64,000 nucleotides of DNA from Sphingobacterium sp. SGR-19 (GCF_011043555.1 NZ_JAAKGS010000001.1:372001-436000), one strand, 5' to 3'. Positions 1 to 9,187 are shown, numbered from the stretch's first letter. Numbers and translations: made by a program. Notes: generated by a model not told the origin, from the letters alone.

Positions 1-658
1 CTCTATCTATTGCATGATCATCGCGATGGTTTAATATCTGTATGCTTTTGATAAAATCTGCAGGCAAGTTGCGAGTGGCCGTTAATACATCACCTCCAAA
101 GAATTTTCTACCATCTACCCGTACGGATGAAATAGGTTTTCCCTGTGCGTATACCGTACCGTCTCGAGAAACCTGGATTCCCGGCAATTGCTTTAAAGCC
201 TCTTCTAAAAGTGAATTCGCTCGAAAGGTGAACGCATCCATATTATATTGGATGGTATCTCCAGCGTAGACTACCGGAACAGTTTTGACAATATATACGC
301 CCTCTATTAACGAACTTTGTGGTTTTAACATCACATTGGGCATGACTATAAAGCTGGATAAATTTTGTGGTGATAATGTCCTGTTGACGATCTGGTAACC
401 CAACATACTGTAAGAAATCCGGATATCCGTACCTTCAATATCCTTAACGCGATAATATCCGGCATTCGACGTTACTACAGTAACTGTGTCTTCTGTACTC
501 GTCAATCGTATCGTAACACCTTTCAATCTCGTCCCAGCAGTATCCACAACAAATCCCTGAATCTGGCGTGACTCCGTTTGGGCTTTTGCTCCAATCGAAC
601 TCCACCCAATAAAAAAGAGCGTTGCAATCAGGAATATAAGATGTCGATAATGTCTCAC
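1..658 (-). CDS. TonB-dependent receptor-like outer-membrane protein, N-terminal part (gene runs off the left edge)
   Basis: An open frame begins at a GTG at 658, the only start codon after an in-frame TAG at 665-667, and runs without a stop to base 2. The 219 visible residues start with a signal peptide (hydrophobic stretch LIFLIATLFFIGW, then GAKAQ). A carboxypeptidase-like regulatory (beta-sandwich) domain follows at about 30-120, and then a plug-like region containing LLEEALKQLPGIQVSRDG and VRVDGRKFFGGD. This order is typical of large Bacteroidota outer-membrane receptors that take up ligands with TonB energy. The barrel lies outside the window, so the ligand cannot be judged. It might instead belong to the related barrel family that lacks TonB dependence. 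Confidence 0.8.
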   Translation of the reverse strand, partial: MRHYRHLIFLIATLFFIGWSSIGAKAQTESRQIQGFVVDTAGTRLKGVTIRLTSTEDTVTVVTSNAGYYRVKDIEGTDIRISYSMLGYQIVNRTLSPQNLSSFIVMPNVMLKPQSSLIEGVYIVKTVPVVYAGDTIQYNMDAFTFRANSLLEEALKQLPGIQVSRDGTVYAQGKPISSVRVDGRKFFGGDVLTATRNLPADFIKSIQILNHRDDHAIDR

Positions 659-757
659 AAAAAACTAATGTTTACGCATTTTCGTCAATATAACAAAAAA
701 AATGAAATTCAATAAAAGTTTATATAATAACGCTATATCCTGGTCAATCCGTATAAA

Positions 758-791
758 AGAAAAGCGGGTCATCTCATTCGAAACGACCCGC
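758..791 (-). terminator. Rho-independent terminator of the ferritin gene
   Basis: A 7-bp GC-rich stem (GCGGGTC at 764-770 pairing with GACCCGC at 785-791) lies just past the ferritin stop. On the minus strand it is followed by a TTTTCTTTTAT tract. Confidence 0.8.
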
Positions 792-813
792 CTACATAAT
801 TCTTTTGTCCGAA

Positions 814-1341
814 TTATTCTCCGTCAAACGTTACCTTAACTAGGTGTTTGTCAATTTCCCAACGACCCGTGCCTTCTTCGCCAATAACGTCAAACAATTC
901 CAAGATACGACGGGCTACATACTCTTCTTCCACCTGTTCTTCTAAAAACCATTGTACGAAATTGAATGTAACGTAGTCCCTCGCCCTCATGCATTTGTCC
1001 GCAATATTGTTAAACTGCTCCGTCACATGCATCTCCTGTTCCAATGTTTGCTCAAAGACACCACGAAAAGATTCGAAATCAACAGGAATGTTCGTTATCT
1101 CAGGAGAAATAGCGCGTCCTCCGCGGTTATTGATATAGTTAAAAAGCTTCAACATATGCTCGCGCTCTTCATCCGCTTGTTTAGCAAAAAATGTCGCTGA
1201 ATTGTCAAGTCCTTGATCATCGCACCAAGACGACATCGCTAAATAAAGCGCTGATGCATGTGCTTCTACTTTTACCTGTGCATTTAATATATTTTCTATT
1301 TCTTCCGATAAGGAAGACTTTAATTTCAATAGATCTTTCAT
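814..1341 (-). CDS. ftnA: Non-haem ferritin (iron storage)
   Basis: The 175-residue protein has the length and four-helix layout of bacterial ferritin, which oxidises Fe(II) and stores it as a mineral core in the cytosol. Diiron-centre segments are visible: the Glu/Tyr helix VEAHASALYLAMSSW, the EEREHM segment of helix 2, and the C-terminal helix with FLEEQVEEE. The haem-binding Met of bacterioferritin is not evident, so ferritin is preferred. The gene is monocistronic, with its own promoter (1407-1436), an inverted repeat at the transcript start and a strong terminator. Together these suggest separate control, plausibly by iron or oxidative stress. Confidence 0.93.
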   Translation of the reverse strand: MKDLLKLKSSLSEEIENILNAQVKVEAHASALYLAMSSWCDDQGLDNSATFFAKQADEEREHMLKLFNYINNRGGRAISPEITNIPVDFESFRGVFEQTLEQEMHVTEQFNNIADKCMRARDYVTFNFVQWFLEEQVEEEYVARRILELFDVIGEEGTGRWEIDKHLVKVTFDGE

Positions 1342-1379
1342 ATTTATTCTGTTTTAATCTTAAACAACTTTATTTACAT

Positions 1380-1402
1380 AACAATGTATCCCTCACATTG
1401 TT
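1380..1402. promoter_or_regulatory. Inverted repeat at the ferritin transcription start (candidate operator)
   Basis: AACAATGT at 1380-1387 and ACATTGTT at 1395-1402 form a perfect 8-bp inverted repeat with a 7-base spacer. It lies immediately downstream of the -7 box and covers the expected start point. A repressor bound here would block initiation; as RNA it could fold into a 5'-end hairpin. The cognate regulator is not identified. Confidence 0.45.
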
Positions 1403-1406
1403 TATG

Positions 1407-1436
1407 CAAAGATAAATCAAGAAAGCTCAAAACAAA
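1407..1436 (-). promoter_or_regulatory. Bacteroidota-type promoter of the ferritin gene
   Basis: On the minus strand TTTG (1436-1433) is followed after 18 bases by TATCTTTG (1414-1407), matching the TTTG/TAnnTTTG consensus. Transcription should begin near 1400, leaving a leader of about 60 bases. Confidence 0.7.
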
Positions 1437-1516
1437 TAAATAAAATGCAATACAAATTAAGTCTAAATTACCGAAAATGCACTTTAACTTGTTTAGAATC
1501 AGTACAATTAAAAAAG

Positions 1517-1879
1517 TTAAATGGCAAGCATGGCGTCTTTACGAAGAATCTTTTTTACTTCGCTATTCAGTTCTATCATAAACTTTGCTCCGGTTAAAAT
1601 TTCCCGTAAGTTTAAAATGTCTTGGACAGAAAGGATGAAACACCTTTCGGTACGGTGCGGCATGACGATTTCAAAATCAGCGGCACGTGAAGTATCTGCT
1701 AACATACGCGTAATATCCAACGTATCTATACGCTTCTTGAACAGGAAAAAATCCGAAACCTTAAATGCAGTCGTTGTTTGTTGGAATTCTAGCCAATAGC
1801 AGTTTTTTCGGCTACATTGGTATACGGCTCCATGTGTTGTTTTATATACTTCTTCTACTTGTGCTAATGGACAAATCAT
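1517..1879 (-). CDS. Small conserved Bacteroidota protein of unknown function (possibly DUF6686)
   Basis: This is a 120-residue soluble protein with no signal peptide or membrane segment. Its N-terminal part has Cys3, and further on CSRKNCYWLEF, resembling a small Cys-containing fold. The middle reads VSDFFLFKKRIDTLD, and the C-terminal half is helical (LSVQDILNLREILTGAKFMIELN). From memory it resembles the Bacteroidota family DUF6686, but I could not check this. It stands alone between ferritin and hpf with AT-rich flanks. It looks like a real gene: its codon use matches the neighbours, and the plus-strand frames here are only antisense shadows. No function can be assigned. Confidence 0.65.
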   Translation of the reverse strand: MICPLAQVEEVYKTTHGAVYQCSRKNCYWLEFQQTTTAFKVSDFFLFKKRIDTLDITRMLADTSRAADFEIVMPHRTERCFILSVQDILNLREILTGAKFMIELNSEVKKILRKDAMLAI

Positions 1880-1952
1880 CGTTCTTTAGAAATTCGCTGA
1901 GCAAATATATATCTTATTCAGATTCAATCCAAATAAATTACACATAAAGTAA

Positions 1953-1981
1953 ATAAAAAAGCTGATCTTTCGATCAGCTTT
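1953..1981 (-). terminator. Terminator after the xerC-hpf operon
   Basis: AAAGCTGATC (1958-1967), loop TTTC, GATCAGCTTT (1972-1981) makes a perfect 10-bp stem. It is followed on the minus strand by a T tract and lies just downstream of hpf. Confidence 0.85.
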
Positions 1982-2003
1982 ACCTTTTCCGATATTCGGC
2001 TCT

Positions 2004-2348
2004 TTAAAATTCCTCTTCGGGATCGCTCAATAGCTCTTTGTGGTTACTTACTGCTGTCCTAGTTTTTGTTTTATGTTTATTGATCTGTCGCCGTAATGAT
2101 TCTACAGCAATATCAGTTGCTTCTTCGAAACTTTTCGCCTGTGCTTTGGCAAATAACTGGTTACCGGGTATGTTCATCTTCAATTCTACCACTTTGTTGG
2201 CTTCATCGTCTACATTCTCCAGACGAAGATAACATACGCTTTCAATGATGTTGTCCAAAAACTGTTCTAGTTTAGCGGTTTTCTTCTTGATGAACTCAAC
2301 TAACTTTTGATCAGCATCAAACTTGATAGATTGCACAGTAATGTTCAT
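2004..2348 (-). CDS. hpf: Ribosome hibernation-promoting factor (HPF/YfiA family)
   Basis: The 114-residue protein starts MNITVQSIKFDADQKLVEFI and has the beta-alpha-beta-beta-beta-alpha layout of the HPF/YfiA domain. It includes the VVELKMNIPGNQLFAKAQAKSFEEATD segment that lies in the ribosomal decoding centre. The protein binds the 30S subunit and silences or dimerises ribosomes in slow growth. At 114 residues it is the short form, lacking the long-form C-terminal dimerisation domain. It follows the recombinase gene by 17 bases and is probably co-transcribed with it. This xerC-hpf pair is common in Bacteroidota, although the tRNA/tuf genes often found beyond it are absent here. Confidence 0.92.
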   Translation of the reverse strand: MNITVQSIKFDADQKLVEFIKKKTAKLEQFLDNIIESVCYLRLENVDDEANKVVELKMNIPGNQLFAKAQAKSFEEATDIAVESLRRQINKHKTKTRTAVSNHKELLSDPEEEF

Positions 2349-2365
2349 TTTTCCTCCTTTTTTGT

Positions 2366-3250
2366 TTAAGCCTTTGGATGGGCTTGTTTATAAATAGATT
2401 TTAATCTTTCCACAGAGTTGTGCGTGTAAACTTGCGTTGCCGCTAAACCAGCGTGACCCAGTAGTTCCTTTATTGCATTCAAATCCGCCCCATTATTTAA
2501 AAGCGCGGTGGCAAAGGTGTGTCGCAATACATGTGGGCTTTTTTTCTGTTGGGAAGTGATACGTCCCAGATACCTCCGTACTGTCCGATAAATTAACGAG
2601 GGATAAGCCTGCTTTCCTTCTTTGGTAACGATTAAAAAGGTTGATTTGTTTTTAAAATCTTGCACATATTTCAACATCAAATAGCGCCTGATCTCTTTCA
2701 ACAGCGTTTGGTGCACGGGCACTAATCGCTCCTTTCCTCGTTTGCCAAATATGCGTATCCGTTTGTTATAGGTATCGATGTCGCGCTCTTGAATGGCAAG
2801 CAATTCCGAAAGTCGTATACCCGTTCCGAACAACAACTCTAAAATAACGAAGTCGCGTGTATCCTCAAAGCTCTCCGGATCCGCCCCCCCCATATCCAGC
2901 AAATCCACCATCTTTTCCTGCTCGACCACCACAGGCAATCTCTTAGGGGTTTTGAGCGCACGAACCAGCTGCATAGGGCTTGAAGCCACAAAGCCTTCTC
3001 TGACTAAAAATTTATAAAAAGAACGCAAGGACGATATAGACCGATTTATACTTGCAGCTTGTCTACCGTTTTCTTTCATCATCGCCAGATAATGTCGGAT
3101 AATTCGATAGTCTACTTCTTCAAAAGCAATTTCTTCGGTTAATAGAAAGTTGAGGAAACGATCTATTTCCAGCGCATAGGCTGAAATGGTATGTGCAGAA
3201 TAACGTTTCTCAAACTCCAGAAAACTCAAAAACCGTTGCTTATTCATCAT
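2366..3250 (-). CDS. xerC: Tyrosine recombinase XerC/XerD family
   Basis: The 294-residue protein has the two-domain Xer layout. The N-terminal SAM-like DNA-binding domain covers about 1-95, with FLSFLEFEKRYSAHTISAYALEIDRF and the SSLRSFYKFL helix. The catalytic domain shows GTGIRLSELLAI (first catalytic Arg), HVLRHTFATALLNNG (HxxR), LGHAGLAATQVYTH (His and the nucleophilic Tyr). Xer proteins resolve chromosome dimers at dif. The full length, lack of flanking repeats and pairing with hpf argue for a housekeeping Xer protein rather than a mobile-element integrase. Whether it is the XerC or XerD partner cannot be settled from sequence alone. Confidence 0.85.
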   Translation of the reverse strand: MMNKQRFLSFLEFEKRYSAHTISAYALEIDRFLNFLLTEEIAFEEVDYRIIRHYLAMMKENGRQAASINRSISSLRSFYKFLVREGFVASSPMQLVRALKTPKRLPVVVEQEKMVDLLDMGGADPESFEDTRDFVILELLFGTGIRLSELLAIQERDIDTYNKRIRIFGKRGKERLVPVHQTLLKEIRRYLMLKYVQDFKNKSTFLIVTKEGKQAYPSLIYRTVRRYLGRITSQQKKSPHVLRHTFATALLNNGADLNAIKELLGHAGLAATQVYTHNSVERLKSIYKQAHPKA

Positions 3251-3327
3251 CTATATCGTTCTTGTATAAATATAGCAAAAAGAGTGATATAAAAAAATTT
3301 ATTAAGGTATTTTAAGAAAACGAAGGA

Positions 3328-3361
3328 ATAAAAAATAGCTCACAGTTTTTGGCTGTGAGCT
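3328..3361 (-). terminator. Terminator of the fbaA gene
   Basis: AGCTCACAG (3337-3345) pairs with CTGTGAGCT (3353-3361), a 9-bp stem with a 7-base loop. On the minus strand it is followed by ATTTTTTATT. It lies directly after the aldolase stop codon. Confidence 0.85.
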
Positions 3362-3390
3362 AAGTTATAAGGTATACCGATAATAAATAC

Positions 3391-4470
3391 TTACAGTTTG
3401 GTATTCACATCGATGGCATTCAATTCGTTAAAGGCTTGTTTTAGACGTTCTACAAATGCCTCTTCACCTTTACGTAGCCACACACGTGGGTCGTAATATT
3501 TCTTGTTCGGAGAATCCCCACCTTCCGGGTTACCGATCTGGGCTTGCAAATAATCTCGATTTTTCGCTTCGTAAGCACGAACACCATCCCAGAATGCCCA
3601 TTGCATATCGGTATCAATATTCATTTTGATAGCTCCGTAAGAAATAGCTTCTGCAATTTCTTCCGGTGAAGAACCTGAACCGCCGTGGAAAACAAAGTTG
3701 ACCGGTTTCTCCGCAGACAGGTTAAATTTCTCACGGATATACGCTTGTGAGTTATGTAAAATAACCGGTTGCAACTTCACGTTTCCTGGTTTATATACAC
3801 CATGTACATTTCCAAATGCCGCCGCTACCGTAAATTTATCCGATACTTTCGATAGTTCTTTATAAGCATAAGCTACCTCTTCAGGTTGCGTGTACAATTT
3901 CGAACTGTCCACATCCGTATTGTCGACGCCATCTTCCTCTCCTCCTGTCACACCCAGTTCAATTTCAACCGTCATGCCAAGCGGCTTCATTCGCTCTAAA
4001 TATTTTCTTGAAATCTCGATGTTCTCTTCGATCGGCTCCTCTGACAGATCCAACATGTGGGAAGAGAACAATGGTTTCCCGTGTTGTGCAAAGAATTTTT
4101 CACCCGCATCTAAAAGGCCGTCAATCCATGGCAATAATTTTTTAGCCGCATGGTCTGTATGTAATATAACAGCCACTCCATAATGCTCCGCTAGCAAATG
4201 TACGTGCTGTGCAGCCGATACCGCTCCCAAAATACAGGCTTGCAATCCATCATTGTTCAATGATTTACCTGCATAAAACTGTGCTCCCCCATTTGATAAT
4301 TGAATAATGACAGGTGAGTTGACAGCTTTTGCTGTTTCCATAACGGCATTGATTGAATTTGTCCCAATCACGTTTACCGCAGGCAAAGCAAATTTATGTT
4401 TCTTAGCAATCTCAAAAAGCTCTTGTACTTGATCACCAGTTAAAACACCCTTAAAATCTTTTAGGCTCAT
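3391..4470 (-). CDS. fbaA: Class II fructose-bisphosphate aldolase
   Basis: This glycolytic/gluconeogenic enzyme cleaves fructose 1,6-bisphosphate to two triose phosphates using Zn2+. Visible signatures are VILHTDHAAKKLLPWIDG (zinc His and catalytic Asp), the glycine-rich FGNVHGVYKPGNVKL, and FVFHGGSGSSPEEI, all of the FbaA (class IIA) type. The open frame extends to 4527, but ATG 4470 (MSLKDFKGVLTGDQ) is preferred. It gives 359 residues, the usual length of this family. The predicted -7 element (4501-4508) lies between the two candidates, so the upstream start would not be transcribed. The gene is monocistronic with its own promoter and terminator. Confidence 0.95.
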   Translation of the reverse strand: MSLKDFKGVLTGDQVQELFEIAKKHKFALPAVNVIGTNSINAVMETAKAVNSPVIIQLSNGGAQFYAGKSLNNDGLQACILGAVSAAQHVHLLAEHYGVAVILHTDHAAKKLLPWIDGLLDAGEKFFAQHGKPLFSSHMLDLSEEPIEENIEISRKYLERMKPLGMTVEIELGVTGGEEDGVDNTDVDSSKLYTQPEEVAYAYKELSKVSDKFTVAAAFGNVHGVYKPGNVKLQPVILHNSQAYIREKFNLSAEKPVNFVFHGGSGSSPEEIAEAISYGAIKMNIDTDMQWAFWDGVRAYEAKNRDYLQAQIGNPEGGDSPNKKYYDPRVWLRKGEEAFVERLKQAFNELNAIDVNTKL

Positions 4471-4500
4471 ATTTTTTCTATTATTTGTGTTATTCGAGAC

Positions 4501-4531
4501 TAAAGGTATGGAGTTTTTTAATATCACGCAA
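4501..4531 (-). promoter_or_regulatory. Promoter of fbaA
   Basis: On the minus strand TTG (4531-4529) is followed after 20 bases by TACCTTTA (4508-4501), close to the TTTG/TAnnTTTG consensus. Transcription should begin about 25 bases upstream of ATG 4470. Confidence 0.5.
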
Positions 4532-4641
4532 CACTTAGTGTAAAAAATACACCAACACCATTATATAATTCTATGAGAATACCACTATTTTTAATAATAT
4601 TAATATCTTTATCACATCAACAAATGTTAAAAGAATAGCTA

Positions 4642-4992
4642 ATGGCACTACAGGTATACGGAATTAAGAATTGCAATACAGTAAAAAAAGCATTGACATG
4701 GCTGGATGAGAATAAAGTTGATTACAACTTTCATGACTACAAAAAAGAACCTGCAACATTGCAGCAACTGGAAGTCTGGGAAAAAGAAGTTTCTTGGGAA
4801 TCCTTGGTTAATAAAAAAGGAACAACCTGGCGAAAACTACGTCCCGAAGATCAGGCAGCCGTAGTTGATGCCGATTCGGCGAACAAAGTTCTTTTAAAGA
4901 ATAACAGTATGATTAAAAGACCCTTAATAGAATCACCTAAAGGTATTATATTAGGCTTCGATGAAGAGCAATACCGGGCAAAACTTAAATAG
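4642..4992 (+). CDS. ArsC/Spx-family thioredoxin-fold protein (YffB-like)
   Basis: The 116-residue protein belongs to the arsenate reductase (ArsC)-like branch of the thioredoxin fold. It starts [35 protein letters not shown], with a single Cys11 at the active-site position and no CxxC. IKRPLIE near residue 90 is the conserved Arg-Pro motif (usually RP[LV]). This GI.NC.TVKKA form matches the YffB-like subgroup, which is probably glutathione-dependent or involved in thiol handling, rather than a proven arsenate reductase. No ars genes are nearby. It ends 4 bases before the M1 peptidase start, suggesting a shared transcript. Confidence 0.82.
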   Translation: MALQVYGIKNCNTVKKALTWLDENKVDYNFHDYKKEPATLQQLEVWEKEVSWESLVNKKGTTWRKLRPEDQAAVVDADSANKVLLKNNSMIKRPLIESPKGIILGFDEEQYRAKLK

Positions 4993-4996
4993 CACT

Positions 4997-6946
4997 ATGA
5001 TTAAAAAAATTATTTGCACATCGCTTGCTGCTGTGTTGCTGGTGGCAGGTCAGTTAAGTGCACAAACAAACAGCGTCTACGATTATACAGAAGCTTTTAA
5101 CCCTATTTTTTATACGCAGAATGGCTCTCCTTATCGTTCCGCCAGCGGAAAACCAGGGCACGCATACTGGCAAAACCGGGCGGATTATACCATCAAAGTA
5201 TCTTTAGATGAACAAACAAACCGGGTTTCTGGACGTTTATCCATCCATTATACCAACAACAGTCCGGACGATTTACAACATCTTTGGTTTCAGCTAGACC
5301 AAAACCTCTTCCATGAAGATTCACGGGGACAAGCTACTATTCCTTTGCAAGATAGCCGCTACGGCTCTGCAGAATCTGACTTCAAAGGAGGGTTTCAATT
5401 AACAAATCTTCATTTTTCAGACGGTTCGAAGGCATCCTACGAAGTCATTGATACGCGGATGCGGTTGGAATTGCCTAAAGTATTAAAAGCTGGTGGCAAT
5501 TCGCTCAGCTTAGAAATGGAATTTTCTTATACAGTTCCGGAATATGGAGCCGACCGTACAGGAATATTGAATACTAAAAATGGAAAGATTTATACCATAG
5601 CTCAGTGGTATCCACGTGTGTGTGTTTATGACGATATTTTAGGCTGGAATACAGAGCCTTACACTGGACCAGGTGAATTCTACCTTGAATTCGGCGATTA
5701 TCACGTAGAAATCGAGGTTCCTGCCGACCATATTGTAGTGGCCGGCGGAGAACTCCTTAACCCTACCGAAGTGTGGACGTCCGAACAGCTTTCCCGATAT
5801 AAACAAGCCTCTGGAAGTGAAAAAACGGTCTTGATCCGATCAGCAGAAGAGGTAACTAACGCTGCATCACGTCCAAACAAAAAACGCCTAACATGGAAAT
5901 ATAAGCTGGATAACGCCCACGATTTCGCTTGGGCTTCTTCGAAAGCGTTTATTATCGATGGCGCAAAAATAAACAACCCTAGCGGTAAAAGCGCTTTGGC
6001 GTTATCTGCGTACCCAATTGAAAGCAATGGAGGCAACGCTTGGGAGCGTTCAACGGAATATACGAAAGCATCTATCGAGCATTACAGTAAAAAGTGGTTT
6101 GAGTATCCGTATCCGGTGGCTGTCAATGTAGCCTCCAACGTTGGAGGTATGGAGTATCCCGCTATCTCCTTCTGCGGCCATACGGCAAAAGCAGGTAATT
6201 TATGGGGTGTAACTGACCATGAATTTGGGCATAACTGGTTTCCCATGATTGTCGGAAGCAACGAGCGCTTACATGCTTGGATGGATGAAGGCTTTAATAC
6301 ATTTATCAATGGTATATCAACCGAAGCATTTAATAAGGGAGAATATCATAAAAAATTCGGAAACCGCAACAGTATGGCTCCCGCATTTTCCAGACCTGAT
6401 TTGGAACCCATCATGTCGACCCCTCAGAACATGAAAGAAAAAAATATTGGCATCCTCGCCTATTATAAACCCGCATACGGTATTCGACTATTACGTGATG
6501 AGGTGATCGGTGCGGAACGTTTTGATAGGGCTTTCCGCAAGTATATCGAATACTGGGCATATAAACACCCTACGCCTGATGACTTTTTCCGCACTATTGA
6601 AAATGAAACGGGTGAGAACCTCGCGTGGTTTTGGCGCGGGTGGTTTAAAAATAATTGGGCGTTAGACCAGGCCGTCCGCTCCGTTGACTACGAAGGTTTA
6701 GATGCAAAAAATGGCGCCATTATCACAATTGACAACCTACGAAAATTACCAATGCCCGTCGTCATCGAGGCAACAATGGAGTCAGGAGAAAAAATAAGGA
6801 AAAAGCTGCCGGTAGAAATATGGCAACGTAACACATCTTGGCGTTTTAAGCTCAAATCTACAGAAAAACTAACGAAAGTCGTCGTTGACCCAGATAACGT
6901 TTATCCGGATATTGATCCAAAAAATAACGTCTGGCCCAGGAATTAG
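4997..6946 (+). CDS. Secreted M1-family (gluzincin) aminopeptidase
   Basis: The predicted 649-residue protein begins at ATG 4997, where a clean signal peptide starts ([23 protein letters not shown]). The open frame reaches further up to 4961, but that would place a polar stretch before the signal. The catalytic domain shows GGMEYP at 383-388, replacing the usual GAMEN substrate motif, and the zinc site HEFGH at 408-412 with Glu431 18 residues on (HExxH-x18-E). A beta-rich N-terminal domain (about 45-230) precedes it. The enzyme should remove N-terminal residues from peptides in the periplasm or outside the cell. The altered GxMEN motif suggests a somewhat different substrate pocket, as is common in Bacteroidota M1 proteins. 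Confidence 0.9.
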   Translation: MIKKIICTSLAAVLLVAGQLSAQTNSVYDYTEAFNPIFYTQNGSPYRSASGKPGHAYWQNRADYTIKVSLDEQTNRVSGRLSIHYTNNSPDDLQHLWFQLDQNLFHEDSRGQATIPLQDSRYGSAESDFKGGFQLTNLHFSDGSKASYEVIDTRMRLELPKVLKAGGNSLSLEMEFSYTVPEYGADRTGILNTKNGKIYTIAQWYPRVCVYDDILGWNTEPYTGPGEFYLEFGDYHVEIEVPADHIVVAGGELLNPTEVWTSEQLSRYKQASGSEKTVLIRSAEEVTNAASRPNKKRLTWKYKLDNAHDFAWASSKAFIIDGAKINNPSGKSALALSAYPIESNGGNAWERSTEYTKASIEHYSKKWFEYPYPVAVNVASNVGGMEYPAISFCGHTAKAGNLWGVTDHEFGHNWFPMIVGSNERLHAWMDEGFNTFINGISTEAFNKGEYHKKFGNRNSMAPAFSRPDLEPIMSTPQNMKEKNIGILAYYKPAYGIRLLRDEVIGAERFDRAFRKYIEYWAYKHPTPDDFFRTIENETGENLAWFWRGWFKNNWALDQAVRSVDYEGLDAKNGAIITIDNLRKLPMPVVIEATMESGEKIRKKLPVEIWQRNTSWRFKLKSTEKLTKVVVDPDNVYPDIDPKNNVWPRN

Positions 6947-6976
6947 TGATGAGTAATGATAATAATTGAGAATATA

Positions 6977-7672
6977 ATGAAAAACATATCATATTTGGTT
7001 CCCCTGTTCTTTCTGCTTCTTTTTGGAGTAGGTTTTAGCTTATCAGTAAATGCGCAGGAAATTAAGGGTATCGTACATGAATTGGAAAGCAGCCAGCGGT
7101 TGAGAGAAGTTACTGTCAAGAACCTCCGTACAAACGAATCCACAGAAACGGATGCAGAAGGTAATTTTACGATATCTGGAAAAATTAACGATTTATTAAC
7201 TTTTAACCAACCCGGGTATGAGGTGGACACTGCCTTTATTTATCAGGAAGGCGTACAACGGATCTACCTAGTCCGCGATAGCAAGTCGATTGTAATCGAT
7301 GAGATCGTGATAAGCCGCCTTACGGACAGCCGGCTGGCCGCCGAAATAGAAAAAGCTAAAAATGAGGGACAGGTTACAGAAGCTTCGCAGACACGTGGCG
7401 GACTAAGGCTTTCGCTTTCCCGCTTATTTGGCAGACAAAGCAAGATGGCCCGCAAAAATTTGGATCTTCTGCTGGAAGAACAGAATAATCGAAAAGTGGA
7501 TCGCTTGTTTAGCGAACAGGCTATTCGTGCTGTTATACCACTTACAGTTACGGAAATGGCGCTTTTTAGAGAGCAGTTCCGTCCATCGTTGGAATTTATA
7601 GAAACGGCTTCGCCAGAGGATTTAAGAGTATATATACTCGATTCTTACAGCAAATTTAAATCGAAAAAATAA
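6977..7672 (+). CDS. Secreted protein with carboxypeptidase-like regulatory domain
   Basis: Starting at ATG 6977 gives about 231 residues; the frame is open to 6956, but the signal peptide MKNISYLVPLFFLLLFGVGFSLSVNAQ begins at the later Met. Residues about 28-105 form a carboxypeptidase-like regulatory beta-sandwich (IKGIVHELESSQRLREVTV...TDAEGNFTISGK...DLLTFNQPGYE). The rest is charged and helical, with a conserved-looking LSRLFGRQSKMARKNLD segment and a C-terminal FREQFRPSLEFIETASPEDLRVYI. No barrel or enzyme domain follows, so it is probably a periplasmic or surface-associated accessory protein. It lies 30 bases after the M1 peptidase and may share its transcript. The exact function is unknown. 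Confidence 0.75.
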   Translation: MKNISYLVPLFFLLLFGVGFSLSVNAQEIKGIVHELESSQRLREVTVKNLRTNESTETDAEGNFTISGKINDLLTFNQPGYEVDTAFIYQEGVQRIYLVRDSKSIVIDEIVISRLTDSRLAAEIEKAKNEGQVTEASQTRGGLRLSLSRLFGRQSKMARKNLDLLLEEQNNRKVDRLFSEQAIRAVIPLTVTEMALFREQFRPSLEFIETASPEDLRVYILDSYSKFKSKK

Positions 7673-7703
7673 GACTTCATCAACCCCTATAAACAACAGA
7701 ATT

Positions 7704-9176
7704 ATGTTATATAAAAAGTCTATACCACGGATCATCCAAGAAGCGAGGGAAAGTGGGGAGCATACGCTAAAACGGACACTTTCAAGCACCGGATTGGTCT
7801 CTTTAGGAGTTGGTGCTATTATAGGTGCAGGGCTTTTTTCCCTTACAGGGATTGCTGCAGCCGAGAACGCGGGTCCAGCCGTTATCCTTTCTTTTATCAT
7901 CGCTGCTTTGGCATGTTCTTTTGCCGGACTTTGTTACGCAGAATTTGCTTCCATGATTCCCGTGGCAGGCAGCGCATATACCTATTCCTACGCAACGATG
8001 GGCGAATTTATGGCTTGGATCATTGGTTGGGATTTAGTCTTGGAATATGCATTGGCGAGTGCCACCGTAGCCGTCAGCTGGTCGCAGTACTTCAATGAAC
8101 TCCTGATGACTTGCGGGCTATCTATCCCATCGGAATTCTTAAAAGGTCCTTGGGAAGGCGGCTATGTAAATATTCCAGCTATTATCATTGTTTGTCTCCT
8201 ATCCTTACTATTAATGCGAGGCACAAAAGAATCCTCCACAGTTAATAATATACTGGTTATTCTAAAAGTTGGGGTGGTTTTGATATTTATCGCTTTGGGA
8301 TGGAGTTTTATTGATTCGTCAAATCACGTCCCTTTTGTCCCGACAAACGAAGGGGAAGAAATGATAAAAAGTGGCGATATGAGCTTATGGTCTTTTCTAC
8401 ACAGTGACTATTTCGGAGAGTTTGGGATTAGCGGTATCCTGAGGGCTGCTGGCGTTTTGTTTTTTGCTTTCATCGGGTTTGATGCCGTGAGTACAGCAGC
8501 GCAGGAAGCTAAAAACCCTAAACGTGGTATGCCAATCGGGATTATCGGATCACTCATTATCTGTACGCTTCTATATGTCCTTTTCTCTTATGTGATGACC
8601 GGTTTGGAAAACTATAAATCTTTTGAAGGGGATGCCAAGCCCGTAGCCACGGCATTCGCAAATACAGGCTATACATTTCTCAATACGGCGCTTATCATCA
8701 CGATCATTGCCGGTTATACCTCCGTTATCCTTGTGATGCTGCTAGGGCAAAGCCGTGTGTTTTATTCCATGAGCAAAGACGGATTGCTACCTAAAATATT
8801 CTCCGACCTTTCTAAAAACCAGACACCTTGGAAAACGAATCTCATATTCATGGTATTCGTATCTCTTTTTGCCGGCTTTGTTCCTATCTCCGATTTGGGG
8901 CATATGGTTAGTATCGGGACTCTATTTGCCTTTACGTTGGTTTGTATTGGCGTGTTGGTACTTCGGAAAACAAGCCCGGAAATCGAAAGGCCATTCAGAA
9001 CGCCATTAGTTCCGCTAGTGCCCGTATTAGGTATTATTGTCTGTTTGATTTTGATGGCATCTTTGCCCGTAGAAAGTTGGGAACGTTTAGCAATTTGGTT
9101 AGCTATCGGTATCGCAATTTATTGGTTCTATAGCAGAAAACACAGTAAGGTAAGGCAATCTCATCGTAAATTATAA
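7704..9176 (+). CDS. APC-superfamily amino-acid permease (cationic amino acid transporter-like)
   Basis: The 490-residue inner-membrane protein has about 12 hydrophobic segments. The first helix carries the substrate-binding glycine motif GVGAIIGAGLFSLTG. The TM2-3 loop reads CYAEFASMIPVAGSAYTYSYATMGEFMAWIIGWDLVLEY, typical of the cationic amino-acid transporter (YfnA/CAT) group of the APC superfamily. It probably imports an amino acid by proton symport; the substrate cannot be read from sequence. The short C-terminal tail is basic (RKHSKVRQSHRK). It lies between the carboxypeptidase-like-domain gene and the serine hydrolase on the same strand with short gaps, perhaps one peptide/amino-acid scavenging unit together with the M1 peptidase. 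Confidence 0.88.
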   Translation: MLYKKSIPRIIQEARESGEHTLKRTLSSTGLVSLGVGAIIGAGLFSLTGIAAAENAGPAVILSFIIAALACSFAGLCYAEFASMIPVAGSAYTYSYATMGEFMAWIIGWDLVLEYALASATVAVSWSQYFNELLMTCGLSIPSEFLKGPWEGGYVNIPAIIIVCLLSLLLMRGTKESSTVNNILVILKVGVVLIFIALGWSFIDSSNHVPFVPTNEGEEMIKSGDMSLWSFLHSDYFGEFGISGILRAAGVLFFAFIGFDAVSTAAQEAKNPKRGMPIGIIGSLIICTLLYVLFSYVMTGLENYKSFEGDAKPVATAFANTGYTFLNTALIITIIAGYTSVILVMLLGQSRVFYSMSKDGLLPKIFSDLSKNQTPWKTNLIFMVFVSLFAGFVPISDLGHMVSIGTLFAFTLVCIGVLVLRKTSPEIERPFRTPLVPLVPVLGIIVCLILMASLPVESWERLAIWLAIGIAIYWFYSRKHSKVRQSHRKL

Positions 9177-9187
9177 CCATAAGCGCT

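Noticed and set aside
2366..3250. Mobile-element integrase
   Set aside because: The recombinase is a normal Xer-sized protein linked to hpf, with no attachment-site repeats or cargo genes nearby.
4471..4527. Upstream start for fbaA
   Set aside because: The predicted promoter -7 box lies inside this stretch, and the shorter protein has the normal 359-residue length.
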